A stretch of DNA of 64,000 nucleotides from Sphagnum compactum (GCA_965153455.1 OZ234504.1:12152001-12216000), one strand, 5' to 3'; shown: positions 24,081 to 38,833, counted from the stretch's first letter. Made by a program: numbers and translations. The notes: generated from the letters alone by a model not told the origin.

Positions 24081-26099
24081 TTTTAAATGTTGCCAATACT
24101 TTCTTCTAGAGCTGCCAGGAGAAGTTGTGGAACATCAACTGAGGATCAAGAAAGCGTGTACTCTATAACTAGTTCAGCCCTGGGCAGGTTTTGGATTTTG
24201 TACTGGGTATGAGTAGTAGCTGGTGATGATGATCATCAGAGATTGTGAAAGAAAGGCTATGAACATGATGGGAAAGGTTGAACCCAAGTCTCCATAATAA
24301 AGCAATGAACGAGGATTCACTTTGCCCATGGACACATGCATTCATAATCATAGCTGGAACCAAAAAGGATATCAAAATTATACTAACGAAAACTGCAAAA
24401 ATACTAAGCAAATAAACCAGGGAAAAGATATATATATATATCAACTTAGATATCATGCCGGCCCGGAATCTACCACTAACTACCAATGCACTTTAAAAAA
24501 GGATTATTTCCAAGTTCCAACTCTTCATATTACCTTCTCACTTTTTCACAGAAAAAAAAACCCCCCAATTCATTGATCACTTGCACATGTATGAATACAT
24601 TGATCTATTATATGACTACAACTCAGGTAGGTGTCTATCTAGATACAAAAAGCCATTCTCTTTATCATTTGCATGTGCATGAATACATTTTATGCTCAAT
24701 GTACCCCACCCATCAATATAGGGGTTTGGTGTTAAATAATTCCAGAAGCCGGTGGCCAGATTTGAATTTCAAAGGTGTTACTGCTGAAATTGTGGATTTT
24801 TGAACTCCTGACCTTTGTTGTAAGAATGATTATCCTTGCTAATAAACGAGCACACACTAGTTAATACATAATGTATGCTTTACACAAGTGTATTTATTCT
24901 CTAATGTCAAAATTTGAGAATATTCAAAATGGGGCTGCTGGTCACTATTTTGGGGATTTAAACTAATTATTTTGACAAGTACTCCTGAAGTTTAGCTGTA
25001 GGTACAGTACGTAGAAAACAAAATTTGATCACTAATGAGAATATAGCTTCAGATCTTGCACCTGTAGTTGAGAATTGAGGCATAGAATTTCCAGGACATT
25101 TTGTAGAACTAATGCACAATTAGCATCCCTTTTCAGAAACAGGACCAAAAACACACCTTCTTAAATCTTCTGGAGGTGGACCTACAGTATAATCCAATAT
25201 AAAGGAAATAAAAGATATTTCTCAGAAGAAAGTCTAGAAAATTTTCTTCCAACTGTGAGTTGCCCAGTGATTTGGAACCCTTTAGAACTCATGATCTCCA
25301 ACCACCAAGAAAACCCAGTATGAAACCAAGAATTCCTAGGCTGCCCAGGTGTCAGAGGAGTGTACTTGTTACAATGCATCCTGTCATTGGCTTCCATTAG
25401 ACGGCAAGGGGTTGAAATTTGGTCAACACAGATTTGGGACAGAGAGAACATTGAAAGAAAGTAACAATCAAAAAAAGAGTCCAACCTGGGCAGCCCTTTT
25501 GCCCTGACTCCTGAAAACAATCCTGACTGTACAATTGACAAACCAATTGCAAATATTATTCTACATGGGACTTATCTCAATAACCACACATGAACAAGTT
25601 TCAAAAATTTCTGAATTCATAAACATTTCAAAAGATGAAGCTGATTTTTGAGTTTAAAGTTTGGATGAATCCCAGTTGAGCTGACTGTGCAAATATTTGG
25701 CAGTTACCACTTGTGAGTTTTGTGTTTTGTAGAACCTTCAGTGTTGAAGATGTCTCAAAACATTTGGAGTCCAGTCCAATTTAAGCTTGGGTCAGGTTCT
25801 ATTTACGTTAAACATAATTCAAACTAAAAATTATGTGCACTATTTATTTTGTTCAACGAATACACTGACCCCCAGAAAAAAGATTTCATGTTGTTAATCA
25901 TGTTCAGCCAATTAAAACTACCAAAACACAATAACATTACATTAATGTTGAGTAATTATCAGAACTGGGTGCAAAGAGCTAACCCCCAAAGGTGATCAAG
26001 GTAGTTATTAAGGTTCCTAATTGTAGTTCTTGAAAAATGAAAGAACCAGTTCAGACACATAACCATGATTCTAACAACACATTTACAAATCAAATAACT
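24081..26099. other. Intergenic, no gene recognised
   Basis: A (TA)n run is at about 24430-24440. Two related blocks at about 24570-24610 and 24660-24690 share TTTGCATGTGCATGAATACAT-like words (a local duplication). The 119-codon open frame on the minus strand at 25541-25182 has no recognisable domain and lacks flanking splice logic that I can see. Confidence 0.4.
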
Positions 26100-26250
26100 A
26101 CCGATAAAATCACTGGTTCTTTATTGGCTCTTTCATAAAACTGTCAATTGTTTGAGGTTTTGCAAATAACCAGAACTGGTGGTTCTTACATTCTGAATTT
26201 TTTTTCCAAAAAGTCGAAACCAGCACTTCTCTGATTCTGAAATATTTAAA
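26100..26250 (-). repeat. AGAACCAG-rich repeat, inverted relative to the 19.3-kb copy
   Basis: On the minus strand this reads AAGAACCACCAGTTCTGGTT, then ATTTGCAAAACCTCAAACAA, and TTTTATGAAAGAGCC before AAAGAACCAG. This is the same word order as 19255-19385. Non-coding. Confidence 0.6.
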
Positions 26251-29200
26251 GAACTAGCCTAGAACCAATGGTTATTAACAAAACCAAATATACACCCACG
26301 CAACACCAAGGTCTACATACTACAACTAGCCATGGTCCTCTGATACATCATGTTGTTCCACACAATGGCTCTAGAATTGATGTGCTATCACAGCCTAGAG
26401 GTAGTTTCCCTGTGGACAAATGAATAATTTATTTTTTCAAATATTGATTCGTTTTATAAATTTAAAATCATTATTTTTCGTGATCTACTAATTATTTTCA
26501 TATGAGGAGTGAAATTATTCAGATTGTAACTTGTGATAATTATGATGGTTTTCAACACCTCAGCTTCATATTTTCATGAAAATTCATTTCACAATATTTT
26601 TAAGATTATTTAATAACAAAACTGACCTTAGGGTAAAATAGGCTCGGACTGACTGAATAGTGGAGGAGTGAATCTGCATGAACTAGAATATCTATGAATT
26701 CCCCTCATTTCAGGGAACTTGAATACTCGTTCTCCCCTCATTCCACTGAACTAGAATATCCATTCTCCCCTGATTTGCAGCTCTAGCCTCAACTTCTGCA
26801 AATCTTTCAACTGTTTAAATCTGATCTACTAAGCACCCAGCTGCACTCCAGACCTGAATGAACTGAAAGCTCTTTAAAATATTTTCACAAATCCGCAGAT
26901 GACAGCTTGTTCATTCAAACATAGTCCAAATTCATGGCATTATGCTATTCACCCACCATTTAATCGTAGGAAACTCCTCAGCATTATGCTATTCATGTAC
27001 TCACTTAATTGCTAGGAACTCCCCAGTCTCAAAGAATGTTGCCAAACTCAACTTTTGTGGATTGAATCAGATAAACTTAACCCCTATACTTCAGGGGAAG
27101 CCAAAAAATATACACTCAAATATGGACCCTGTGACAACTGCAATTGTGTACAGTGAACTTTCACCAACTAATTAGTTTAACACGACAAGTTATCTATTGA
27201 GGTACACCAATGTTTTGCAACACTTTTTCTGAAACTGGTTCAACCAAATTTCATGAGAGAATAGAAAGGCCCAATCTAAACTGGTTGCACTGTCCCAAGT
27301 CAATGAGTGAGAGAACATACCATCCGACAAGAAGACGCATTTTTAGATCAATCAATTTGTCTTCAAGATCCTTCCCTGAACTGTGGGAATTAGCCAAGGA
27401 CAAATGACCACTATCAAAACAAGGGTTGGGGAGTTGTTACTTATGATTGGTAGTCTATTGTTTTCTATCGAGTATAATGTTATGAAATAACAGCATTCTC
27501 ACCCACAACACTGAAATGGCTTGTACACACTTGGTGCACGATCTTTTGGATGAAGTACACTGGGAATTAAATAGTGTGAAACTCTTATGTGGGCATATAA
27601 TTGTATATTGCCTTCCAATTGGGCCACTAACAGGAATGACTGTTTTTATTACTCAACCATAAGGATTGGCCTAGGTGGTGACATTTAAATAACGCGTCAC
27701 TTCAAGTTGTCCAATTTTTCATGTTTATGGGTGAGGATGGGAGAATAATTAACATTGTATATTGGATGTGATAAATACTAATAGCTTGACCCAAATAGGA
27801 GGATACCCCATGTGTGTGGAGATGCTCCAATTCAGTCCAATGTTCATCCTCTCTTATTTCTTTCTCTTTTGTGAGGATCTTCATTTTGTGGTGGAGTTGG
27901 TATTTACAGCTACTTACAGGAGGAGCCAGGAACTTATTATTTAGTTATCATTGCATGGGGCCCTTCAAACTATTACTCATGATTGTTGCTTTTTTAGTGT
28001 AGGTGGTTGTGATGTCATGGCCAACAGATTCCCTTTATTAAGTGCAGGATCATAACCAGTTTCCACCCAAAGTCTAGTAGTACTCAATTGGCCCTACTAA
28101 CATTTTTTCTGTTGAAGATTCAAATTCATAGCCCAGTGTGGGGTTTTCCTTTCCATTATTTTTTTGTTGTAGCCCAAAAGTCCTAGCCCAAACTAAATTA
28201 GTGAGTCCAAGTGGCTAGTCCAAAAGGTTGCAATTCATGGCCACCTTGGAAATGATGGGGGAGTTCATTTCATTTTGAAGTCACAAAATTAAAATAGATA
28301 TCGCCCCTATTTAATAAGCTAGCCAAAATACACGAATAAGGATCATGGAATTTGAATATCATACCTTGAGGGGTTGATTGGGTAATTTATGGTGGTTAAA
28401 AAGTGACCACCTGCCAAGGGGAGGCTTGTGGACACGAAAGGTGGGGAGCCATTCAATCACGCAAATAGTTGGCAAATAAGTTTCACTCCTTTGTGTCTAG
28501 TGTGGTCATCATTCATTTATTTTCTGAAAGGATGGTCATGTTTCATAAGGTGCTTTGGGGGTCAAGTTTTGAAGGTCTATGTAGTAGGGACACAATGCCT
28601 AAAGTGGTGGTCACCTTTCATCATTGTATCATACCACTTGTGACCAATAACATGTTGAAAAGATTATGCAATTGAAAAGGCTAACACGTGTTCACATACA
28701 AGGGGTAGCACTATCCAAAAAAATTAGATCAAGAATGTGTACCTATTCATAAGGTTTACGAGGTGATCTATGTGATGTTTTGACTGAAAAAAATGGGATT
28801 TCAAATTGAAAGAATTTCTTACTATTATGTTTTACACCTTGTTATCAACTCGCCACCACCAATGTTATTCCTCTCCCTATTTTTCACATTGAAAATGGAA
28901 ACTCCAGATGTCTAGATGTGGCTAGTTAAATTGTTTTTATTTCAAATAATGGTTGAAAAATGCTTTATGGTCACTTGTAGATGGTCACTTGTAGCAGCAC
29001 TTCTGCAAATTGCTACAGCCCACTTCAGACAATCACCATTTTATGCTAATTAATGCTACGGATCCTTGCTAGTGTACCTACTTGAGGAATTTGGGAAAAA
29101 AAAAAAAACCCCAGATAAGAGCATGTTAAATAAGACTGTTGACAGTTTTATATCAATATGTAGTCTTGTGGTTCAGCCGTTGAGATGCTTGCCCCATTCA

Positions 29201-31300
29201 CATCTGCAGTGAGCAGACAATACACATTTCATTTATATATTTAATTTTCTTTTAAGTATTTTTAAATTTACTTTAATTTATTTTGATAAATTGATATTAT
29301 TATTATTATTATTATTATTATATCCTCCAATTCGAAAAGTATATTGTTAATAAATTAAAATTAAGAATCCACATGTGTACAGGCCATGTACTTTGCTTGG
29401 TCAATAGCATTGGTCTTAGTTCACTCAATGTTTTCTTGTTGTTCACATTTCTAATTTTGAATTCATATTATAGTGAATTTTCATGAAATTCATCACAATA
29501 TGAGTGAAATGTTGAGTGAATTGGGCCCCTTTGAAGTGTTGCATTACACATAAAAAATTTGTTACAAAAGGGATTTTAGAGCAAATGATTTTAGAGAAAA
29601 TTTTGGATTTTCTGAACCTCATCATATATTATCTTTATTTGAAAATTCTTTTCTCTCACTACTCCCCCTCCCCCCTCTCATGGGCTTCTCGAATGCATAC
29701 TATTTCACCTCATTAGAATAGATTATATTTTCAACTATAAATGATTTCCTAGGGTGAATGCAAGTTAGAGTGTAGACAAAAAATTGTCATAATTTGACAA
29801 TTTTCAATGCTTATAGAATTTTGATATATTATGGTGGATGTAATATTTTGTAATTAAATTTTTTAATTAATGATGGTTACATCCAAATATATCATTGTAT
29901 GATGAAATTAAAGTAAATATGAACAAATTAATATTAATTAGAATACAGTTTCACTTTGCAACAGTCATGTCATAATGCTACAATGGTAAAAAGAATTACG
30001 AAGGACTATATTTAATTGTAGTTTATCCATGAAATTTTGCACATGTCAAAAGACAATCATGAAAAAAGTCTTTTTCACTAAAAATTTCAATTTCTTTTCA
30101 AGTTGTGACGTTCATATCAAATTTTTTTTAAATTTTGTTAATACACTATGTTATAATAATGAAGATGATTGTGATTTTTTTAAGTTGTAAAATGTTCTTC
30201 CATTAAAGATGTAAATGGGTTAAATGTTGTTTTTTTTACATTTAAAAATACATTTTCAAAATTAATTAAAAAAATGTTAATCTACTATCAAATAAGGGTT
30301 CTAAATCAATAATTACAAAATTGTTGGTGCACTTTTACACAATGATACAACTATCATTCAATTGCATATTGATAGACTTAATAATTTATTTTATGTTTGA
30401 AGCTTAAACTAACTACATGTGATCTTGACTAAATTTCAACCTAAGTGCAATCTGTATGTAATCCCAGCTTTCCCTAAAATTGTGTATCACCATACCATGC
30501 ATCTATTCTCTAATATCTACCCATAGGAAAGAGATTGCTTCTATCTTGAAAGTGAAAACTTCTATTCAAGAAGTGTTTAAACTTTCCAGAAAAACAAGTC
30601 ATAGACAAATTAAAGTGGTTCATTGTGAAAACAATTGAACTTTGAGATCCTTCCCTCAACTAATTGATAAATGGAGCCGGAGGATCCTATAAAAGTTAAA
30701 CCCAATAAATGAGAAACCAGTGATCAAGAAAATTTCAATCTAATTTATTCTAGTGAGATAGAACCTTCTGTAATTGTAAGTGTAATGCCACACCCTAAGA
30801 CTTCCTGGATTATAATTATCTATAAAATTAAATATCTTATGAAAGGTTTCAGATTTTAGAAAGTATGTCTTATGGACATATCTAAACCTCAAACTATCCA
30901 CAGAGACTCTGATTGTATTTTGAACAACTTACCCCGCGACACACTCAGACGTTACTATGGCGTGCCCCTTATTCTTGGTTTTTATTCACAGTTCAATCAA
31001 GATCCAAGAAAAGGGTAGCATTGGGAACCCTTCCAAAGACGCAAGGACCTTATTGGGCATGCTAGGAAAGAGTTTTCTCATTTGTATCAGTTTTTTGGAA
31101 ATTTTAAAAAGCGTTAAAGCTTTGCTGCAAGGTTAGAAGTAGTTGGGACCCATCCAGAACCCAGCCAGGCACACAATGTTGCTGTAAGTTGAAAAAATCA
31201 ATTCACAACATCAAACAAATCAGTTCATGATATTAAACAAATCAATTGAAGATATCAAAAGATCAATTTACATTCTTCAAAATCAATTTTAAACATTCAA
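26251..31300. other. Intergenic, no gene recognised
   Basis: Five kilobases of AT-rich DNA. Visible items: TTCCCCTCATT..GAACT..GAATA duplicated near 26700-26770; ATTATGCTATTCA duplicated near 26937 and 26984; an (ATT)n microsatellite at about 29294-29322; and a tRNA-like TGGTTCAGCCGTTGAG word near 29170. All open frames are short and without motifs. Confidence 0.4.
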
Positions 31301-31303
31301 AAG

Positions 31304-31495
31304 TCAATTCACAACTAGTAACAAATTGAGAAATTAGCTTGCTCCTACTAGTATTTTCTCAGCTGGGTTGTGACTGCTTCTGATGTGCCAAACTTCAACT
31401 CAATTCACAACTACCAACAAATTAAGAAATGAGCTTGCTCCTACTAGAATTTTTCTCAGCTGGGTTGTGGCTGCGTGATGTGCTGAACTTCAACC
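31304..31495 (+). repeat. Two-copy tandem duplication, ~96-bp unit
   Basis: Two consecutive units begin TCAATTCACAACTA (about 31304 and 31400). They share AGCTTGCTCCTACTAG, TTCTCAGCTGGGTTGTG and GATGTGC..AACTTCAAC. Just upstream (about 31195-31300) a shorter CAAATCA(A/G)TT..GATAT motif repeats several times. No function is apparent. Confidence 0.65.
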
Positions 31496-32985
31496 AATGT
31501 TTCTTTCAAAACCAAATATTGTCATTTTCCAAACCTAGGTGGGGAAAAAATCCCAGGGCTATCAAACCACCAACCCCGATGGAAAATTCAAGCCCCTAAG
31601 TAATCCTGGTATTGAGCTTGGTTGCAAAGGTTCTAAAAAATGAGCACTACTTTTGGCCATACAAAATTTATTTGGTTACACCACAGTGAGACCTAAATTG
31701 CCCCAAAAGTGGGAGTAGTTGAACTGTTCTCACTTATTCAAGCAACAGAAACACATCTACCACCCATCTCAAAGCTGCTCACACACATCTTTTTAGCTAG
31801 GTTTAACCAAAAATATGGATTGGACATTTGCATGGTTGTACAGAAGTCCCAATGATAAAGCCTTGATAAACCTTGTAATGGAAGCAAGAAAAGATGCTCT
31901 CTATGTATGTTGTTGCACTTTTTCCTTTGAATAGTTACACATTTGTATCACTTTTTTAGATTCAATGTAAGTAAAGTACCATAACAGCCCTTACCCATCA
32001 TACACTACTTGTAAGCTATACCAAGTAAACTGGTCCAGTGCAAATTTGAACTGCAACAAACCAGAACTCCAACTAAATAGACAACAAATACATGAACCGT
32101 TGAATTTGGATTATGCAAAATTGTTGCAATTCAATACTAAATCTATTTTGTATCAATAGATGAGGAAGGTGATCAAGAGCCCACCTCCACATGCACCCCA
32201 CCTTGAGCCTTAAGGAAGATGTCTCGGCCCAGCAGATGCCTAGGTCCACCCTAATAATATGATCCCTAATTGCAAGACCATGGCTGAATTGTGATTTGAG
32301 GGTAGTAAAAGTTATGTTGGGTTCACTTATGGTCACATTTATGAAATAAGATCTCACATTGTTTCATCTCATTTGGAAAAAGCTCTAGTACTTGAATGGG
32401 TTTTTAGTTATGGGTTTCACCCATTCAGTGAGATTTTCAAGTTGGTGCCAATGCGTGGTGGATTTCATTTGCATTCAATTCAATGTCAACCTCTAGAGTC
32501 TAGACTCCGAGCCTTGGGAATAACATTTGCTGCAAAAGAACCCAATTCCTCATCACTTGAATTGTGTGTGTAAAATGTTTTCATACTTTTTAATTCCCAA
32601 TAATCTCCACCTCAAATTTGGACACACTTTGTGCCAAATTCCTCCCTGCAACGAAAAGGAAATCTTGTGATGATTTGGAAGGACACGGCTTGTAGTGAAT
32701 TGTGAGAATTCTTTTTGAGCGAGTACAAGGTTGGAGAATCAAAAGTAGGCTTAATGGATAAGTTTTGTCCTTTTAAAAATTGGGTGGAGTGAAATATAAG
32801 ATTATAAGATGGAAATTTAGGGAGAGGAGAAGGGGAGGATTGAATATTTCATTTTTTCTCCTTTCCAAAAGGGTCATTCTTAGCTATAGGGGTTTGAGTG
32901 TATATAAGAAATAGAAATTGTGTTCAACCAATGAGATAATGCAATATGCATCTAAGAGTTCACAATTTTTTTTAGGGTAGATCTT
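31496..32985. other. Intergenic, no gene recognised
   Basis: No gene, RNA gene or clear repeat could be supported. Open frames at 32357-32073 (minus) and 32373-32573 (plus) have no motif I recognise. Confidence 0.35.
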
Positions 32986-32989
32986 GAAT

Positions 32990-33525
32990 TTTTGCTATTT
33001 TTGCTATTAACAATGTGTTCCCACTATGTTCCCAATGAATTCTCAACATGTTCCCCAAGTTCCCAAGATGTTCCTAATAGCACATGATTTTTTATCCCAT
33101 ATCAGTTTTTTGGGGGGAAGATTGGAGGTCTTCGATATTTATTGTTCACAATGTGTTCCCACATGATCCCATTGAATTCCCAATGTGTTTTTCAAGTTCC
33201 CAAGGTGTTCCCAATAGCACCTTAGTTTTATTCCATTTTTTTCTTGACGGGAAGGTGAGGGGGCCTTGGACTATTTGGATTTTTGTTCACAATGTGTTCC
33301 CATTATGTTCCCAATGAATTTCCAATGTGTTTTTCAAGTTCCCACTATGTTCCCAATAGCACCTCACTTTTATCCCATATTGTTTTTTTCTTTTGGGGAA
33401 GGTGGGGGATCTTGGATTTTCGTTGTTCATAATGTGTTCCCACTATATTTACAACTTGTTCCCCAAGTTCTCAAGATGTTCCCAATAGCATTTCACTTTT
33501 ATCCCATATCAGTTGTTGAAAAGTG
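32990..33525 (+). repeat. Tandem array, four ~140-bp units
   Basis: The anchor AATGTGTTCCCA occurs at 33012, 33150, 33291 and 33431, spacing 138-141 bp. Each unit continues with a TTCCCAATG.ATT..CAA..TGTT segment, CAAGTTC.CA..(A/G)TGTTCC.AATAGCA, then TTTTATCCCAT and a G-rich GGGGAAG..GG tail. Open frames through it are by-products of the repetition. Confidence 0.8.
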
Positions 33526-36500
33526 TGATCTTGTAACCTATATAGGTGGGGCATAGGGGGGAAACTTAGATTTAAAATTTAATTTTGAAAGTAAAAGTTT
33601 TTTTAGGTGAGAATCCAAAGTCTTGGATTTTTTTGTGTTGGGCCAATCCACAAGGCCCATTACAAATAAAATAAAATAAATTTGGGCCACATGCTACAAC
33701 TAACTAATATTTATCATAATAAGTACCTAACCAATATAGCCTAATAGGTACCCACATTCTTAGGAAGGAATATTAGTCCAAGTTTAATATGGTGACCAAC
33801 AATTTTGGAAAATAACATTTTCATGCAACCAATCAAAAGGTTTAGCATGCAATGGGAGGGGATTATTTTCTTTTTCTTTTGGTGTTGGGGGTAGTGGGAG
33901 AGATTTATTTTATAATTGTGTATTTCCCATTATGTTACCAATGCCTATCAATGTGGCTCTTTTTCAAAACAAGAAAATAAAATTACAAAGGCACCCATGA
34001 ATTAATTAATAGAAGGAACAATATTGAGTGTTATTAGTAGGACTATATTTTATCCCGTATCCTTTGATCAAAGTTGAATTTTCACTTAAGTAACTAGGCT
34101 AATCATTGAACACTAATTTTGTTAAAGAAACATGAATCATAAACAATCCTATGTTGCATTTGGAGATCAAAAAAATGTTGTAGCCCTCCATCCAATGCCA
34201 CAAATAGTATTCAAATCCATTAAGACATGACAAAGATACATCTTCTAAAAATGAAAGGGGTAAGAGTTCGACAATAGTAGTTAAAACAATTTATGTGTTG
34301 AAGTTTTAAAAGGGACATTGTTCTATTATGAACGGGTTTTAGTTACAACTATATCTTGATAGAAATTTTTTGCCACATGTGGATTGACTTGTATCATGTT
34401 AAATATGCATCCATGTTGTAAAACATAAACAATAAATAACTCTTTTAAAACAAACATGTTCAAAATCCTTAATTTTCAACATTAAAAACAAGTTTGAACC
34501 CAAAGTACCAAGTATGGATGTAGATTTGAATTTGACTAATTTCAACTCCTAATGTTTTTTAACATATCAACATTATGATCCTCCCAAAATTTCAAAGCCA
34601 ATGGTGCAATTTGATTTGAAAAGAAGAAATTTGAAAAAAAAATTGTTTACACTAAGTTTTTTGGTGTTTTTAACATGCAAGAATATTCTTGAAACAATTT
34701 CAATTTGCATGATATTTTAATCATTAAAACTTTATAAGTAATGGAACCTACTCCAAAAGAAAATTTGACAATCAAAATTATTTTGTTTGTGTGATGATTT
34801 TTCAAACATGCAAAGGTACAATATTTAAGCATTGTCTACACCCCGTTGTGGTACATATTATTATGACTACACCAATTAAGACCTTTAATGTTGTTTTTCT
34901 TAGAAGTTGTAAATGGCCATGAAGTGCAGGGTAGAAACACCCAACATTATTCACAAGCCTACCACCAAATACCCCATTAATATAGGGTAGGGCTAACCAT
35001 CAAATGCTAAATAATTAAACACCATGCACCCAAATGCCCAAAAGTGAATGCCTAGATTCAAAAAAAAATCACGATATTTCAAATGAAGATGGCCAAAAAT
35101 TTTGTCCAATTTTGGGTGTAAGTTTATGTGGTTTTGAAAAAAATTGGCTACCCTTGTGTTCATTTGTTATTTCGTGGTATATTTACATATGGCCATTTAA
35201 AATTTGATGATGTGTGAAGAATGATGGGGAACGAACACCCAAAGGGATTTATTTTACTTTTGGAGGAGTTGAAGAAACAATGAAGGGGTCCAAAAGTCTC
35301 AAGGGATTGTAAGGTGAACACACAAGGAACACTTAATTCCTTCCAGAAATAGATGGCAAACATTCACAAGTGCAATGTGAAACACAATCATATCTCCTTT
35401 TCCAATTCATAATTTGAAGTTTTATAACATGTCTATAATATAAAAGTTGATAGATGAACACCAAATTGTTTTAAAGATTCTAATTCCAAGTGTAAGTAGT
35501 TTTGAAAGCAAATGTAAAACATCAAAAAACCTTAATCAAGGTCGACATAAAATTGAAGAGGAAATAGAACTAGATTTTGATGTTAAGGCCAAGGTCAATG
35601 TAGAAACTATAAAGGACTTGCAATCAACAAATTCACAAATTGTTTTATTATTGAATATACAAGTCAATAGTTCCAAGCTATGGGGCATCAAGTTCAAAAA
35701 GAGAGGTTTCTAAGAGTTGCAACCTTGTGGACTTTGAAATACATTCCAACAATTTACACAATAGCAAACTTTTGAAAATAATAATAACATATGAGATTAC
35801 AAAATTTTGAGTATCAAGGTCAATCAAAACATTAATATTATGTTGACATGTTCAAAAGCCCTACTTAAAGGGGGAAGAGGAATCGGAGCAAGTAAGGATC
35901 AATTTTGGCTAAAGCCGAAGTTTTGAATAAGAGGAATAACAATGGATTGTAACAATCAAAACTTAAGTAACACTTATATACATCAACTTCTTGTTCCTAC
36001 TTCATCACATTCCAAAAAAAACCAAGGGCAAGGAGCTATTAGTTGATTATAGCCAATCACATGTGGTCACTTTGGATGAATATCTAAAAATTAGGCAAAA
36101 ATAATTATTATTATAATTAATTAATTAATAAAACAAAACAATAGGAAAAGGAGGAGCAAAGTAAATGTTGATTCACACAATATTGTTGGGTGAACAACTC
36201 AAAGATCAAATGAAAAACATGCAAAAGCTAAATTTATGGATTCCTAGTTTGTAAACAAGGAACAATGACATTGCAATTTGCAAATAGGCATACAAGTTAA
36301 TGCAACAAAGTTTAAATTAAAATTATGCAAGATCAACACAAGCATGAATAACAACTAATAACCAACAACAAAAGGAGAATGTACATCAAAAAACCAAAAA
36401 TAAAAAGTGCATGAATAAGAATTTAAAACCAAAATGAAAAACATGAATAACAAGTATAAACCAAGAACAAAAAAAGCATGAACAATTTAAAACCAAGATA

Positions 36501-38800
36501 TGAAGACATGAGTAGGAAGTAAGAACTAAAACAAAAAAGAATATGCATAATAGCTAGGAATGAAGGCCAAAAGGAACATTAAAAGTATTTATGAACCAAA
36601 GCAAAAAGGATCACAATCAAAAGGAGCATGACCAAGAATTGCAATCAGAAGCTTTAACCATTCAAGCTAGCGAATGCCCAATTGCTACCAAAACAACGAA
36701 ACTTGATGGCAAAATTGTTCACTCTTCTTTCAGTTTTGGCTTTAAATGTCCCCTTATCAAACATCTCATTTGCTTAGGAACAAGCTGGTTACTGATGTGT
36801 TGTTCAATGATGTGATGTACCATTAATCAAATGATCCAATTTTGGACATACATTCGGATTTTCTTGTCAAAGAGTAGGGTGCAACTTGCTTAGTAAATGG
36901 GGTGCAACTTGTTTAGATGGGTTACAAGTGATAGAATCCTCCTCCTTGAATGGGGGGGAGGGGCATTACTTCTATCTTTGATGAGAATTGGGCAATTTAA
37001 ACAGCATTCATTGTACCCAATGGCAGGCTACAACATTTGTTCAAGGCCTATAGTCATTTGAACCATGAACAAGGATTAAGGTGTTTTGCACAAGCATATA
37101 TATTTGGTGGTTGACTTGCCCTATCCTAAAACTTCTTCCATTATCACAGTGGTTTTTGAAATTGGACTTCATGTTAGTTTTAAATAGTTTCATTGTTCAT
37201 CAATCCTTAAAAAATCACAATATCAAAAGCCTGTTTTTTGGAAACAAGTTAATATATGTATCTGGAAAATTAAAAACCAATATGCTATAATTTCTCAATT
37301 TAATCTTCCATATAATAGACAACTTCTACCATTTTGAGGTAGGAACTTTGGAATCTCTGGAATTCAACATATTAGAACATACATTTTACCCCACCTCCAA
37401 ACAGAAAAGTTATTTTGTTGTGGCCATTTATGTAGCACATTAGTATAGACCATTGCATGTATGTAACACAACCATACCCGTAGCTAAAGAGAAAAGACCA
37501 AGCCTTGGAACTAATGCTAATGGAAAAGCCTTACTTTAGGCATAAAATTATGCAAAGTCCAGTCTTTGTACTGCAACATATGATTACCCCTACTTCACTA
37601 ACCAATGTTAGTTCCCAAACCTTGTTTTGGCAAAGGTAATAGACATGATCCAACAGACAACTAAATGATTGTGAAGTCCTCTAGAGTTAATTGTTCAGCA
37701 GATGAGTCCACAACTACTTTAATGGAGTAGGTGCAGTGAGGCTTTAGACCAAGCTCCTATCTTGATATAGCACCATTTCTACCCTCTCAATTCTTCCCTA
37801 AATGCCACAACTTCAGCAAACAGGAGGCTATAGAGTGCATATTCCATATACTATCATGGAACATCTGGAACCCAGCACAACATTTGAACATCACCATGCT
37901 TACCCCTTATGCCTAACCCAGAACCCAAAACCCTACAAATCATCATAATGACACATCATAATCATTTGAAGATTAAAAAAAGTGATCAGACATGCTTGCA
38001 TCCTATTGACTTACAAATCCAAATTGGTAATGACAAACCTAACAATCACTAAGCAAGTCAAACTGAAAACATATGGCAAGCATATATCAAGCAACAGGAC
38101 AGAAAAGCTTACAATTTCTTGAAGGGTTTATCAATCTCCATTCTGTCACAAACCTTAATCCCTCCTTACTTGCTTACAGAAAATGGGACAATTTCCTGGA
38201 GCCCAGAATCCCCAAAACCATCTTGTTCTACTGCCTATTGTATTCTGCAATGTACCATCCATTTGCTCAAGGATCAAAGCTTTATGAGCTTTACACCACT
38301 GCCTGCCTCCAGTATACAAATTCCCATTAGAGATTAGAATTTGATGACAAACTGATCCCCATATTTATTTCCCTAAGACCTGCCCTTTTAGCAAGCGCCC
38401 TCAATGTTGAAGTCAAAACCATAAAGTTTTTCTCCAACACCAACCAGCGCTCCCAAGAAATACAACCAGAGCAAGATTCATTACAATGCTAGCAAGTTGC
38501 CCACAGGATTGCCCGTACTTGATCAAACCAGAACATTTGTTTGTGTTGCATTCTTGGATTGATGATGGAAAAACCAAGCAATCACTGCAACTCATGAATA
38601 AGAAAGCCAGAAGAGATGAAATGCATCAAACCAGTCTAACACAGAACAATCTGAACCATCAGGACCATACCAAGGAACTGTCCCACCATAGCAAGCCAGG
38701 CCTTGTCAAGCAAGAAAGACAGCAAAGATTGCAAGCAGAAAAGACAATACAAGCTCCCATTTGACCATTTACAAACACAAAACACACGTTCATAGAAAGA
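33526..38800. other. Intergenic, no gene recognised
   Basis: This is mostly A/T-rich drift without recognised coding sequence. At 36350-36560 the words AACCAA(A/G)A and AGCATGAA recur, an old simple tandem. From about 37300 to 38800 the base composition is more balanced, and the minus strand may be the 3' part of the candidate transcript whose exons lie at 38834-39725. I could not support a protein here. Confidence 0.35.
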
Positions 38801-38833
38801 CAAAGGACAGTATGGCAACCATGGTTGGAATGA

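Noticed and set aside
25182-25541. 119-codon minus-strand open frame
   Set aside because: No recognised domain, no convincing splice context and a composition like its flanks. Not called a gene.
29150-29235. tRNA-like SINE head (TGGTTCAGCCGTTGAG resembling an A box)
   Set aside because: No matching B box at the proper distance, no A-tail and no second copy in the window. The A-box resemblance alone is too weak.
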